Positions 1 through 9,119 are shown, counted from the stretch's first letter. The stretch is 43,300 nucleotides of DNA from Patescibacteria group bacterium (GCA_004296925.1 SCVI01000039.1:1-43300), one strand, 5' to 3'. Notes: a model not told the origin generated them from the sequence alone. Made by a program: numbers and translations.

Positions 1-600
1 TTTGAAACGAACATCGTTATGGAAGGTGGCTCTATTGAGCTAAATGGTGCGGGGACATTAATGACTACCGAGCAATGCCTTCTAAACAAAAATAGAAACC
101 CCGAACTCTCACGTGAACAGATTGAGAAGTATTTAAGTGACTATCTGAACGTGCGTCATTTTATATGGCTTAAGGAAGGCATTGAGGGCGATGATACTGA
201 CGGACACATCGACGACATTGCGCGGTTTGTAAATGAAACAACAGTGCTTTGTGCATATGAAGATGATGAGTCGAGCAAGAATCACGCAATCCTCAAAGAA
301 AACTTTGAAATACTACAAAACGCCACTGATCAGGATGGCAACAAACTTAACGTAGTAAAACTCCCTATGCCAGGGGTTGTGCCAGCGCACGACCGCGTAC
401 TCCCTGCCAGCTACGCAAACTTCTATATTGGAAATACTAAAGTAGTTGTTCCAACATTTGGAACCGAGAACGATGCAAAAGCATTAGAAATTATCCAATC
501 AGTATTTCAGAAAAGAAAAGTGGTTGGCGTAGATGCAACATATCTTGTATATGGACTTGGTACTTTCCACTGCATGAGTCAACAACAGCCAGCGATCTAG
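1..600 (+). CDS. aguA: Agmatine deiminase family protein, C-terminal part (runs off the 5' edge)
   Basis: Frame is open from base 1 (FETNIVMEGGSIELNG...). Contains MEGGSIE, DGHIDDIARFV and a GxGTFHCMSQQQP C-terminus, typical of agmatine deiminase / peptidylarginine deiminase-type enzymes with the catalytic Cys near the C-terminus. Confidence 0.9.
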   Translation, partial: FETNIVMEGGSIELNGAGTLMTTEQCLLNKNRNPELSREQIEKYLSDYLNVRHFIWLKEGIEGDDTDGHIDDIARFVNETTVLCAYEDDESSKNHAILKENFEILQNATDQDGNKLNVVKLPMPGVVPAHDRVLPASYANFYIGNTKVVVPTFGTENDAKALEIIQSVFQKRKVVGVDATYLVYGLGTFHCMSQQQPAI

Positions 601-899
601 CGCAAGAACACGAGGATAGAAACAAGATAGAGAATAACAAGAACGGCAAAAGTGCCGAGGGTTTTAAAGAAAAACGTAACAGCTTCTTTTTTCTTGTTAT
701 CAAAATAGAGACGAAGTGGTTCAAAGATAAAAAGAAAACCCATAGTTAGAGCTGAAAGAACGAAGAGTCCGAGTACCCCTATAGGTATGAGGAGAGTATT
801 CTCGAGAGACTTAACTGACGTGAAAGCTCCCATAGTAAAGGCAATACCAACAATATAGAGAGCCGCGAGCGAAGCGTTTACAAATGGACTTAAGCGCAT
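597..899 (-). CDS. Small multi-TM membrane protein, function unknown
   Basis: 100-aa ORF with several hydrophobic segments; convergent with aguA. Confidence 0.6.
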   Translation of the reverse strand: MRLSPFVNASLAALYIVGIAFTMGAFTSVKSLENTLLIPIGVLGLFVLSALTMGFLFIFEPLRLYFDNKKKEAVTFFFKTLGTFAVLVILYLVSILVFLR

Positions 900-1000
900 G
901 TGTTCACTATACTCTTCTCTTTAAGATATAAGTTACGGCGACCTTAAAGAACTTCATTGACACTCGGTGTCGGTGAGCTACCATTCACTATAAGATTTAT

Positions 1001-2116
1001 ATGAATACAAACAATTCAGAAGATAAAAAGATAGACAATCTTTCGCCTGAACTCAAAAAGTTCATCGAGCCAGATAACAATCAAGTTGTTTCAGGAACTG
1101 TTTCTGACTACGTAAAAGCAAGCTCTTCCCCAGTAAGTGCCTATGCTGAACGCACCTTAAACCACACCAACGGTGGTGCGACGCTTCAAGCGGCACTCTG
1201 GCTAAAGGAGCATATCAAAAATGGCGGTAAGGTAGTGGTAACGCTCGCTGGTGCGCTCTCCTCTTTCCAGATTGGAATAATGCTCGCAGAATTAATTCGT
1301 CAAAACAAAGTGCATTTGGTTTCTGCAACGGGAGCAAACCACGAAGAATCGTACTACCGCTACGTTGCTCACTCCCATTACGCATACATCCCTCGCTACA
1401 CCGAACTAACTCCTGAACAAGAAGCAGAACTAAGAGACGCAGGACTACGCAGAATTACCGACACATTCCTTCCAGAAGATGAAAGTGTTCGAATTATGGA
1501 ACCGCACCTTTTGAAGATGTGGCATGAAGCGGAAGAAAAAGGAGAAAGTCACTACCCACACGAATATTTCCGTAGACTCTTCGCGGAAAAACTTATTACA
1601 CCTGACTCAAAAGCTAACCCGGACGATTGCTGGACATACGCGGCATATGAAAAAAATATTCCTATCGTGATCCCTGGATTTGAAGACTCAACGATGGGCA
1701 ATATTTTTGCAAGCTACACCTACAAAGGTCCTCACAAAAAAGCAGGCGACCCTTCTGTTGATCCAAAGGTTATGAAGTCAGGCTTAGAGTACTTCCACCT
1801 TATGTACGACTGGTATATGAAGGAATCTAAAGACGCTCCCATTGCCTTCTTGCAGCTCGGTGGCGGTATTGCGGCTGACTTCCCTATTTGCGTCGTTCCT
1901 TCCATTAAGCACGACCTTGGCAACCACAACGTACGCGACTGGGCAGGCTTTATTGAAATAGGCTCATCCCCAATGTCTTACGGCTCATACTCAGGTGCCG
2001 GCGGAAAAGAAAAAATTACGTGGGACAAACTTTCAACCGACTCCTACTACAACATTATCCAAAGCGACGTGAACGTCGCCTTCCCTTGGATCGCTGCCAT
2101 CCTTTTGGATCTTTAA
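1001..2116 (+). CDS. Deoxyhypusine synthase-like / homospermidine synthase-like protein
   Basis: GGATLQAALWL, VVTLAGALSSFQIGIM, VSATGANHEESYYR, PIVIPGFEDSTMGN, FLQLGGGIAADFP. C-terminal EKITWDKL aligns with the lysine-bearing EAVSWGK motif of DHS. Confidence 0.85.
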   Translation: MNTNNSEDKKIDNLSPELKKFIEPDNNQVVSGTVSDYVKASSSPVSAYAERTLNHTNGGATLQAALWLKEHIKNGGKVVVTLAGALSSFQIGIMLAELIRQNKVHLVSATGANHEESYYRYVAHSHYAYIPRYTELTPEQEAELRDAGLRRITDTFLPEDESVRIMEPHLLKMWHEAEEKGESHYPHEYFRRLFAEKLITPDSKANPDDCWTYAAYEKNIPIVIPGFEDSTMGNIFASYTYKGPHKKAGDPSVDPKVMKSGLEYFHLMYDWYMKESKDAPIAFLQLGGGIAADFPICVVPSIKHDLGNHNVRDWAGFIEIGSSPMSYGSYSGAGGKEKITWDKLSTDSYYNIIQSDVNVAFPWIAAILLDL

Positions 2117-2610
2117 TCTGAAATAGCTTCCAGAATCGCCAGATCTCTTGGAACAATGTATATCTTGCCTTCAATGCTCGTTGCCTGATTTTCAGCTAGT
2201 ATTTGTTTGGCTTTCTCGAGCGACATCCACACCAATACAAAACCTCTGTCTTTCTCATGTTGAGTAAAGTCAGGAATACCCTTCACGCCTTTTACCTTTG
2301 CGAGATAACAGTATGAAATTTGTCGGATAGTGAAAATCTTTCTGTACTCAAGAACCGAACCTATTTCCCTCTCTACTTCAATCTCGCATCCTATTTCCTC
2401 TACGCTCTCTCTCTGTAAAGCAGATAATTTATCTTCAGAACCTTCAAGACCACCGCCCGGTAACTTGTAGTAGTTTTCCTTGGAAACATGAAGTAACGCA
2501 ATCATTCCATCTTCGTCAAAAACAACCGCCCTCGCAGCTTCTCGCAAAGGGTAACCTTGAGCCTCGTCTTCAGAAACGTTTTCAGGATTGAGAAATAAAA
2601 TTTGCTTCAT
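2113..2610 (-). CDS. NUDIX hydrolase
   Basis: Nudix box GGLEGSEDKLSALQRESVEEIGCEI. Start likely at MKQILFL rather than the upstream M of the ORF track. Confidence 0.85.
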   Translation of the reverse strand: MKQILFLNPENVSEDEAQGYPLREAARAVVFDEDGMIALLHVSKENYYKLPGGGLEGSEDKLSALQRESVEEIGCEIEVEREIGSVLEYRKIFTIRQISYCYLAKVKGVKGIPDFTQHEKDRGFVLVWMSLEKAKQILAENQATSIEGKIYIVPRDLAILEAISD

Positions 2611-2732
2611 TGTGTCATTATAATCACCTTCCCCCAATTCGCGACCTCGAGTTAGAACCGCATTCGGTTAAGCCCTGCAAAGCGGATTAACTACATTTAA
2701 CATCCTCAGAACAACGCGTCTCGAGCATATGA

Positions 2733-4328
2733 CTACTTTCCTCCAGTTATAAATTTCAGGAATTTATAACTGCTTTTATACCTCCATCTTGAATAAAGCT
2801 CTTTTAAAAATGACCTCTTTTCAGGATTCGGTTCATGGACGATTTGTAAACTTAGGTTTGGATATTGCGACTCTATGAGCTGCAAGACTAAGTTAGTTAT
2901 TTTTACAATATCCTCTAAGACGCCTGGCAAGGTGTATACGCTTACCGACGGAATCGGATGAAGTCTGTGTAGTGGGTTCGCGCAAATTGCAAAACTTGAT
3001 TCACGGATGGCACCCCAGCTTCCGTGCGAAAAAGTAGATGTCCAATCGTAATACGCGTCGTATATATCTTTGCACCCAGCTTCTTCGCTCAACTTTCTTA
3101 AAGTAGAGCTGGTCCAATGACCCAGTTCTATGTCCGAAAATTCTTCCCAACGGTCTTCGTTCGCGATTTGCTTTAAAAACTTCTCGTCTATGAATGCTGG
3201 CTTATCATTCGAATCTCTCGCTTTTAAATAGCTGAGTTTCATTTGACCAATCCCATAATTTCTAAATTCATTCCAGATATTTGAATCATCCTTCTTTATT
3301 AAGTATGCGAGCGTTATAAAAGATTCAACACATGACCGGAGAGTCAATCTGCCGACAGCACCTCGAGAAAGGTTTGTCACAACCATCTCATCTAAAAGTC
3401 GTAAAACGTAGAATCCAGTACCAAAAATGGTGTCGTGTTTAGCATCAATAGCACTCGAATTATCTGTTTTTAGAAAGTGCAGTAAAAGAAGATGTCTTGC
3501 CCGATTCACTTGAGTGTTGGTTATCTTAATCTTATCTCTCCTTTGTTCTTCTCTAGGCATAGGAGCACATAGCGTTGTTTGCAGACATGCTTTCCAAAAA
3601 TCTTCCGGCCATTCGCTTGCTTCAGCGGGGAAAGATATTTCGCTTGCTCGTATCGAAGGACGCACTTCGCGCATATCGCCCTCGTTAGGGTAGTTCACTA
3701 TCGGAGAACCCATTGATCGGGGCATAGAGAATTTTCCGGTAAGGATTAAACAAAAAACCTTTACCCAGCGACAATCCGTAGCTTCTTGAGATTGGTGGTC
3801 AAGAGTAACCAGAACACCCTTCGTTAGAAAGTCAGCTACTTGTGCCTCAGTCCCAGCCATAACATTCCCAAATACTTCTTCCCAATCCTTGTATGCGGGA
3901 AGTCGAGGAAAGAGAACCAACGTCTGGAGGATTGATTTGGCATGAGGGTGTGAATCATGAAGTAAATTTAAGAGTGCAACTCTATCTGCTTTTGGCCAAG
4001 AGGCGATGCCTGATATCGTAACGTCCGAAAGTGCTTCGTGACCCATGACGAAGGCGCCAACTTTACGGAAAATATCTAAAGCCTCCTCTCTTGTTAAGTT
4101 TGCGATGAGAAGCACCGCCCAAAGCATTTGAGGCATTCTGTCATCCTTCCACGAAGAAGGAGTCATGGGCATTTGACGGATAGGCGGTTTTAAAACAGAA
4201 CCCTCTCTTTTATGCTTTGATATATTACTCGATCTGTTTTCTTCTTTATCTTTTTTAGATTCTGACATCAACTGAATTATAAACCTCTCAGAGTAAAAAT
4301 ACGTGTCTCGAGCACGATAACCTATCAC
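2733..4328 (-). CDS. Large accessory protein, resembles the DUF5677 type in its C-terminal half
   Basis: 531-aa ORF. The segment LRSCVESFITLAYLIKKDDSNIWNEFRNYGIGQMKLSYLKA and a later YDWTSTFSHGSWG resemble DUF5677 proteins; assigned by eye only. Confidence 0.5.
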   Translation of the reverse strand: MIGYRARDTYFYSERFIIQLMSESKKDKEENRSSNISKHKREGSVLKPPIRQMPMTPSSWKDDRMPQMLWAVLLIANLTREEALDIFRKVGAFVMGHEALSDVTISGIASWPKADRVALLNLLHDSHPHAKSILQTLVLFPRLPAYKDWEEVFGNVMAGTEAQVADFLTKGVLVTLDHQSQEATDCRWVKVFCLILTGKFSMPRSMGSPIVNYPNEGDMREVRPSIRASEISFPAEASEWPEDFWKACLQTTLCAPMPREEQRRDKIKITNTQVNRARHLLLLHFLKTDNSSAIDAKHDTIFGTGFYVLRLLDEMVVTNLSRGAVGRLTLRSCVESFITLAYLIKKDDSNIWNEFRNYGIGQMKLSYLKARDSNDKPAFIDEKFLKQIANEDRWEEFSDIELGHWTSSTLRKLSEEAGCKDIYDAYYDWTSTFSHGSWGAIRESSFAICANPLHRLHPIPSVSVYTLPGVLEDIVKITNLVLQLIESQYPNLSLQIVHEPNPEKRSFLKELYSRWRYKSSYKFLKFITGGK

Positions 4329-4332
4329 GACT

Positions 4333-4434
4333 TGGCTGCAGGGGAAGGAATCGAACCCTCATTGGCCCTTTTCAGAAGACTCTTAAATTAAAGTCCTCTG
4401 AGAAGGGGCTGTTCTGCCATTAAACTAACCCGCA
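4333..4434 (-). tRNA. tRNA or tRNA-like gene with an abnormally long central (anticodon-region) hairpin; isotype unassigned
   Basis: Minus strand TGCGGGT-TA-GTTTAATGGCAGAAC-A-[45 nt hairpin]-CAAT-GAGGGTTCGATTCCTTC-CCCTGCA-G-CCA. D-arm, T-arm, encoded CCA, U1:A72 and G73 are recognisable. The anticodon arm is a ~17-bp hairpin. Confidence 0.7.
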
Positions 4435-4634
4435 ATAGCATACATTATAGCATACTTTGAATCAAAAATCAATCACTTTATGCACAATAAGCACAGAGGT
4501 CACAACATTTGCCACTAAATCTATACTGTCACCATCTTAAGAGCGAGTACTTACTTTCTGGAACATTGGTATAACAAAATTAAACCATCCATGCTAGTCG
4601 CGCAAATTAGAGAAGAAACCACCACATATATCGA

Positions 4635-5396
4635 CTATTCTTTATTCAATAGAGTTTCAGCGACCCGAACCGAGTGTCCAAAAATAACAGCACCGATAAC
4701 GCGATCATCAATTTCAGTTGACGTTGAGGACTGAATTGAGAATCCGCCTTTTATTAATAAGTTTGATAAGTCAGCAACTATTGTTGAAAATCTCTCTTCC
4801 ACTTTCCCTTTTGGTAAAAGCAAGAACTTATCGAGATCGCCCTCTGCAATCCCTGTGGTGAGATAGAGAATATTTTCCGCATAAACCTTTAGATGTTTAG
4901 GATCTTTTAATGGATACAGATCCCAAGCCGAAGTAAATAAGTTTTTGTTTTTACTCTCTATTGACTCCTTACCTTTTTTCTTCAAAGGCATGACCTCTTT
5001 CTTTAAGGCTGGGTCGAGCGCCTTTTTTGTCGACTTTTCTTCTGTTATACGAAAGACGTAACCCGCTCGGACAAAAGATTTATAAAACACCAGTAGCGTG
5101 TCTAACTTTTCCGTATCTCTGCGCATCATCCTCCCTATATTTGTGATACCCCATCGCCAATTACAATAACGATTGATTGAATATTGCGTCTCGTTAGAAA
5201 ACAACTCTGGGTAATTGTAGAACGAATTGTACGCAGCAATCCAGTTCGCGTCATTTACACTCCCAGTAACATCAAGTTCAATTATTGGAACAAAAAGAGC
5301 CGTGCCACATTTTCTGCAGTAACGATCTATGTCACCCACTTTAAGGGTCACCTCCACTCCGCAGTTTTTACATTGAACAGTTCCCTCCACAAACAT
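4635..5396 (-). CDS. Zinc-ribbon protein of unknown function
   Basis: N-terminal CKNCGVEVTLKVGDIDRYCRKCG zinc ribbon; remainder unrecognised. Confidence 0.6.
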   Translation of the reverse strand: MFVEGTVQCKNCGVEVTLKVGDIDRYCRKCGTALFVPIIELDVTGSVNDANWIAAYNSFYNYPELFSNETQYSINRYCNWRWGITNIGRMMRRDTEKLDTLLVFYKSFVRAGYVFRITEEKSTKKALDPALKKEVMPLKKKGKESIESKNKNLFTSAWDLYPLKDPKHLKVYAENILYLTTGIAEGDLDKFLLLPKGKVEERFSTIVADLSNLLIKGGFSIQSSTSTEIDDRVIGAVIFGHSVRVAETLLNKE

Positions 5397-5525
5397 ATCT
5401 TAACTCGGAACAAAATAGATACAGAACTTAATAACAAAGAGCGTCTCAGTACATCTCCGATGCTAAGAGCTTTGGATGAAGGCGGAAAAATTGAACCATG
5501 CCCTACCATACCCCCACCTAAACGA

Positions 5526-5596
5526 ATAAAACGCGCAAAAAAGAGAGTAAGGCTTGGCCTAGCGGCCTTGAGCGCTCTCTTTTTTGTGCGTTTTAT
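5526..5596. terminator. Long bidirectional hairpin between convergent/adjacent genes
   Basis: 22-nt arms ATAAAACGCGCAAAAAAGAGAG / CTCTCTTTTTTGTGCGTTTTAT (one G-U) with an inner AAGGC/GCCTT stem; lies just downstream of the arginine decarboxylase stop. Confidence 0.75.
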
Positions 5597-5607
5597 GAAG
5601 TGACCTT

Positions 5608-6978
5608 TTACCACCCAAACTGCTTCCCAACATCTTCACTCGTCTCACGTCGTCGTATCAATTTTATCTCACCGTTTTGGCAGATTATCTTTGCAGGAGA
5701 TGAGAGGAGGCAGTGGTGTGAGGCAAGGGCGTCTTGGTATGCTCCTGTGTCATAGAAGGCAACGTACTGGCTCTCACTGTCATCCAAATCCTCAAGGCGA
5801 GGCATACTAATATTTCCACCTCCTGCGGTGTATTTATCGTCTGAGTCGCACGAAGAGCCAGCAAACCACACACGCTGGAGTTTGCGGTTCTTCATGTTGT
5901 TTACTGGTGTCACGTGCCACTTTTGCTTCAATGCCCACGTGTCCAAAAGGTCGTTCATAAAACTTCCGTCAATGACGTACCACTTGCGAGTTCCCTCTTC
6001 ACTCACCGACTTCTCGGTCAAAATTTTGTAGATAGTAAGTTGCGCTGGTGCGGCAACGTAGCGTCCCCACTCAACAATTAAGTTTGGGTGTTTCACTCCT
6101 GTTTTGTCGCAGTAGTTTTTTGCAGTCTTAACGATTCGGTTAATAGCAGACTTTCCGTTATAAAACTTCCCTTTCTTTTCATAAGGAACTCCAGCACCTC
6201 CTCCCATATCAATAGTGTCGAGTCCTGGGTTTTTCTCACGAAGTTTTTCGTATATCTCAAGCGCACGCTTTAGTGGCTCAATGAGTCCATCTACTTTCTC
6301 AATTTGCGATGAGATGTGGTAGTGAAGCACACTTAAGTTTCTTATTTTGCCGAGCTTTAATATTTCATCTTCACGAAAACCATAACGGTTGAAGCGCTTA
6401 TCCCAGTGCGACTGCACACGGACGCTCATGTTAAGGCGAATGCCTGTCTCGCCCTTGAACTTCTTAAAGCGTTCTAACTCGTTGTAGTCTTCGATGATTG
6501 GAATAACGGTAAGACCTTTTTCTTTGAGCTCCTCAATGAGTGCAATGTACTTTTCAGTTTTGGGACCATTACAAATAACCCGAATCTTCGGGTTGAATCT
6601 CTGCTCCATTAACATTTTCTTCACGAGCCATAGCTCGTTTACGCTCGCAACATCAAAGTGTCCTCCTTCTGACACAACCGGCAACACAAACTCTTTGTTC
6701 TGATTTACCTTCATTGCGTAGTGATAGTAGAACTTTCCTTTGTAGTTGTTGAGCTTTATGTACGCATCAAAAATATCAATCAAGCTTCGTACCCGATTTT
6801 CAAGAATAAACGGAAATACAATTTCGAGAGGTGTTCCGTATTTTTTTATTAAGTCAGCAACGTTGTACTGATAGTTCCCTTCCTTTACCAAAAGACTCCC
6901 ATCGGGAGTGATGTCGAAAAACTGCGTGTTGTACTCCTCGTGACCGAGTTTCCAAAATTGTTTGTAGTTCTTTTTCAA
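5608..6978 (-). CDS. speA: Arginine decarboxylase-type PLP (fold III) decarboxylase
   Basis: YHYAMKVNQNKEFV (PLP lysine), GGHFDVASVNELWLV, LHYHISSQIEKVDG, DMGGGAGVPYE, GSSCDSDD, DTGAYQDALASHHC: biosynthetic ADC-like motifs. Confidence 0.85.
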   Translation of the reverse strand: MKKNYKQFWKLGHEEYNTQFFDITPDGSLLVKEGNYQYNVADLIKKYGTPLEIVFPFILENRVRSLIDIFDAYIKLNNYKGKFYYHYAMKVNQNKEFVLPVVSEGGHFDVASVNELWLVKKMLMEQRFNPKIRVICNGPKTEKYIALIEELKEKGLTVIPIIEDYNELERFKKFKGETGIRLNMSVRVQSHWDKRFNRYGFREDEILKLGKIRNLSVLHYHISSQIEKVDGLIEPLKRALEIYEKLREKNPGLDTIDMGGGAGVPYEKKGKFYNGKSAINRIVKTAKNYCDKTGVKHPNLIVEWGRYVAAPAQLTIYKILTEKSVSEEGTRKWYVIDGSFMNDLLDTWALKQKWHVTPVNNMKNRKLQRVWFAGSSCDSDDKYTAGGGNISMPRLEDLDDSESQYVAFYDTGAYQDALASHHCLLSSPAKIICQNGEIKLIRRRETSEDVGKQFGW

Positions 6979-7073
6979 TTCAACGTTATTAGGAAATATA
7001 GGTTACGCACGTAATCGTAAGAAAAATGACAGATATGTCAAGGTTTTTCAGAAATTACCAGTGCGCGGAGTTT

Positions 7074-7238
7074 TCAAGATCGCTCTGCCAAGAAAGCGCT
7101 GAAATAGTAGTATGCCCCTGAGTCAACTTGAATATTCTCACGAATGGGACCGGTGCCACCACCTCTTCGTACCTCATCACGAAGCTTTTGACGTTCTGGA
7201 TCGCGTTTTGAGCTAGGTTTTAATCTTTCTCGTGCCAT
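7074..7238 (-). CDS. Small ORF (54 aa) of unknown function, not in the supplied ORF track
   Basis: MARERLKPSSKRDPERQKLRDEVRRGGGTGPIRENIQVDSGAYYYFSAFLAERS*; codes through an otherwise empty interval. Confidence 0.4.
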   Translation of the reverse strand: MARERLKPSSKRDPERQKLRDEVRRGGGTGPIRENIQVDSGAYYYFSAFLAERS

Positions 7239-7476
7239 GTAATTTCATACTACACTTCTCAACTCGCATGTCAAAAAACCTCTTTTTTGAAGAGTATTTT
7301 CACAAAAACCAAAGTCATTAAGTAGCTCCTTTTCTTCTGTCCCGTTTACCCCGTTTACGACTTCGCTTTTGTAGCGAACGGCTGCCGTGCGTTATTTTGG
7401 GACTATACGCAATGGTCCGTTCTCACTTGAACATCGACCGGATAAGTTTCGATACGAGATCGAAACGGTTTCCGCA

Positions 7477-8936
7477 TGGAATTGTTCCACGACCAGCTTC
7501 CGCTAGCCGTGCCTTGTTACAACTTACTCCCTGTCACCGAACTTGCCGTGGGTCGCGATAAACGCGAACGTCGGGCATTCCCGGCTCCCTTGAGTTGATG
7601 GGCGGTGAGTACAAAACTCGAGAACGTATTCACCGTAGTATGGCTGACCTACGATTACTAGCGATTCCAGCTTCAAGAGGTCGAGTTGCAGACCTCTATC
7701 CGTACTGAGGACGCGTTTTGGGATTTGCTCCACCTTACGGTATTGCTTCCTTTTGTCGCGCCCATTGTATCACGTGTGCAGCCCAAGACATCAGAGGGAC
7801 ATGCTGATCTGGCGTCATCCCCACCTTCCTCTCCCGTGAGGGAGCAGTCTCGCCTGACATTTAAAACAGACAACGGGGGTTGCGTTCGTTTACCCACTTA
7901 AGGGAACAGCTCAAGCCACGAACTGACGACGACCATGCATCACCTGCTATACACCCTCGAAGGCTGACTTCCTTTCGGAAGCCGTGCAGTATAGTTTCTA
8001 GTCTTGGTAAGGTTCTTCGCTTACCTACGAATTAAGCCACATGATCCACCGCTTGTGCGAGTTCCCGTCTATTCCTTTGAGTTTTAGTCTTGCGACCGTA
8101 CTACCCAGGCGGTTCCCTTAACGCGTTAGCTTCGCCACGAAGAGGGTCGATACTCCTCATAGCCAGGGAACATAGTTTAGGGCGTGGACTACAAGGGTAT
8201 CTAATCCTTTTCGCTACCCACGCTTTCGTGCCTCAGTGTCAGGAATGTCCCAGTACGCTGCCTTCGCATTCGGTGTTCCCCATGATATCAACGGATTTCA
8301 CCCCTACACCATGAGTTCCACGTACCTCTTACATCCTCTAGCGTTACCGTTTCCCCTCGAGCCTTCGGGTTGAGCCCGAAGGATTTAAAAGAGGACTAAT
8401 AACACCACCTACGCACCCTTTACGCCCAGTAATTCCGGATAATGCTTGGGGCCTCTGTATTACCGCTCCTGCTGGCACAGAGTTAGGAGCCCCTTATTCA
8501 TGAGGTACTGTCAAAACTTCATCCCTCATAAAAGATGTTTACGCCCCGAAGGACTTCATCCACCACGCGGCGTCGCTCCGTCAGACTTTCGTCCATTGCG
8601 GAAGATTCTCGACTGCGGCCTCCCGTAGGAGTAAGGACCGTATCTCAGTTCCATCGGTGGGGGTCAGCCTCTCAGCTCCCCTAAACGTCATAGCCTTGGT
8701 GAGCCATTACCTCACCAACTAGCTGATATTACGCAGGCTCCTCCTAGAGCGGATTGCTCCTTTACACCTTAGTGACCATCGGGAATTGCGCCATCTTTCG
8801 ATGGAATATGCCCGACTCTAGGGTAGATTCCTACGCGTTACTACCTCGTCTGCCGTGGGTCTAAACCCACTCGACTTGCATGCCTTATCCACGCCGCCAG
8901 CATTCATCCTGAGCTAGGATCAAACTCTAAGTAAGA
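7477..8936 (-). rRNA. rrs: 16S ribosomal RNA
   Basis: 5' end AGAGTTTGATCCTAGCTCAGGATGAATGCTGGCGGCG, 806-region ATTAGATACCCTTGTAGTCC, 3' region CACCGCCCATCAACTC...AAGTTGTAACAAGG, h45 with GGAA tetraloop. Ends approximate. Confidence 0.97.
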
Positions 8937-9089
8937 ACCTCATGCCTCCAATTGAAGGGCACGAGATTCGATAAACGGAACAGAAGAAAAGGAAGAAATT
9001 CCTATTTCCTCTTTGTGCTCTTAATAACTTTCTTTACTGGTTTTTTGTGATTGCACTTACTATTGAATTTTCAAAGATCGTTTGGGGCA

Positions 9090-9119
9090 AAAAAAAGCCG
9101 AAGCTTTCCCCGCTTCGGC
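9090..9119 (-). terminator. Intrinsic-terminator-like hairpin upstream of 16S
   Basis: Minus strand GCCGAAGCGGGGAAAGCTTCGGC followed by TTTTTTTT. Confidence 0.7.

Noticed and set aside
5184-5614. ORFs 5184-5603 (+) and 5348-5614 (-)
   Set aside because: They overlap the zinc-ribbon gene and the long hairpin; composition is that of a structured intergenic region.
7300-7476. A second 16S 3'-end-like motif (AAGTCGTAAACGGGGTAAACGGG, minus strand) downstream of 16S
   Set aside because: Only a short resemblance; the true h44/h45 sequence is contiguous with 16S at 7489-7530, so this is probably chance.
8340-8400. Possible insertion in 16S around CCTCGAGCCTTCGGGTTGAGCCCGAAGG
   Set aside because: Consistent with a normal variable-region helix; total 16S length (~1.46 kb) leaves no room for an intron.
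7524-8628. ORFs of 60-75 aa on both strands (7524-7733, 7673-7897, 7686-7901, 8090-8314, 8446-8628)
   Set aside because: They lie inside the 16S rRNA gene; spurious open frames.
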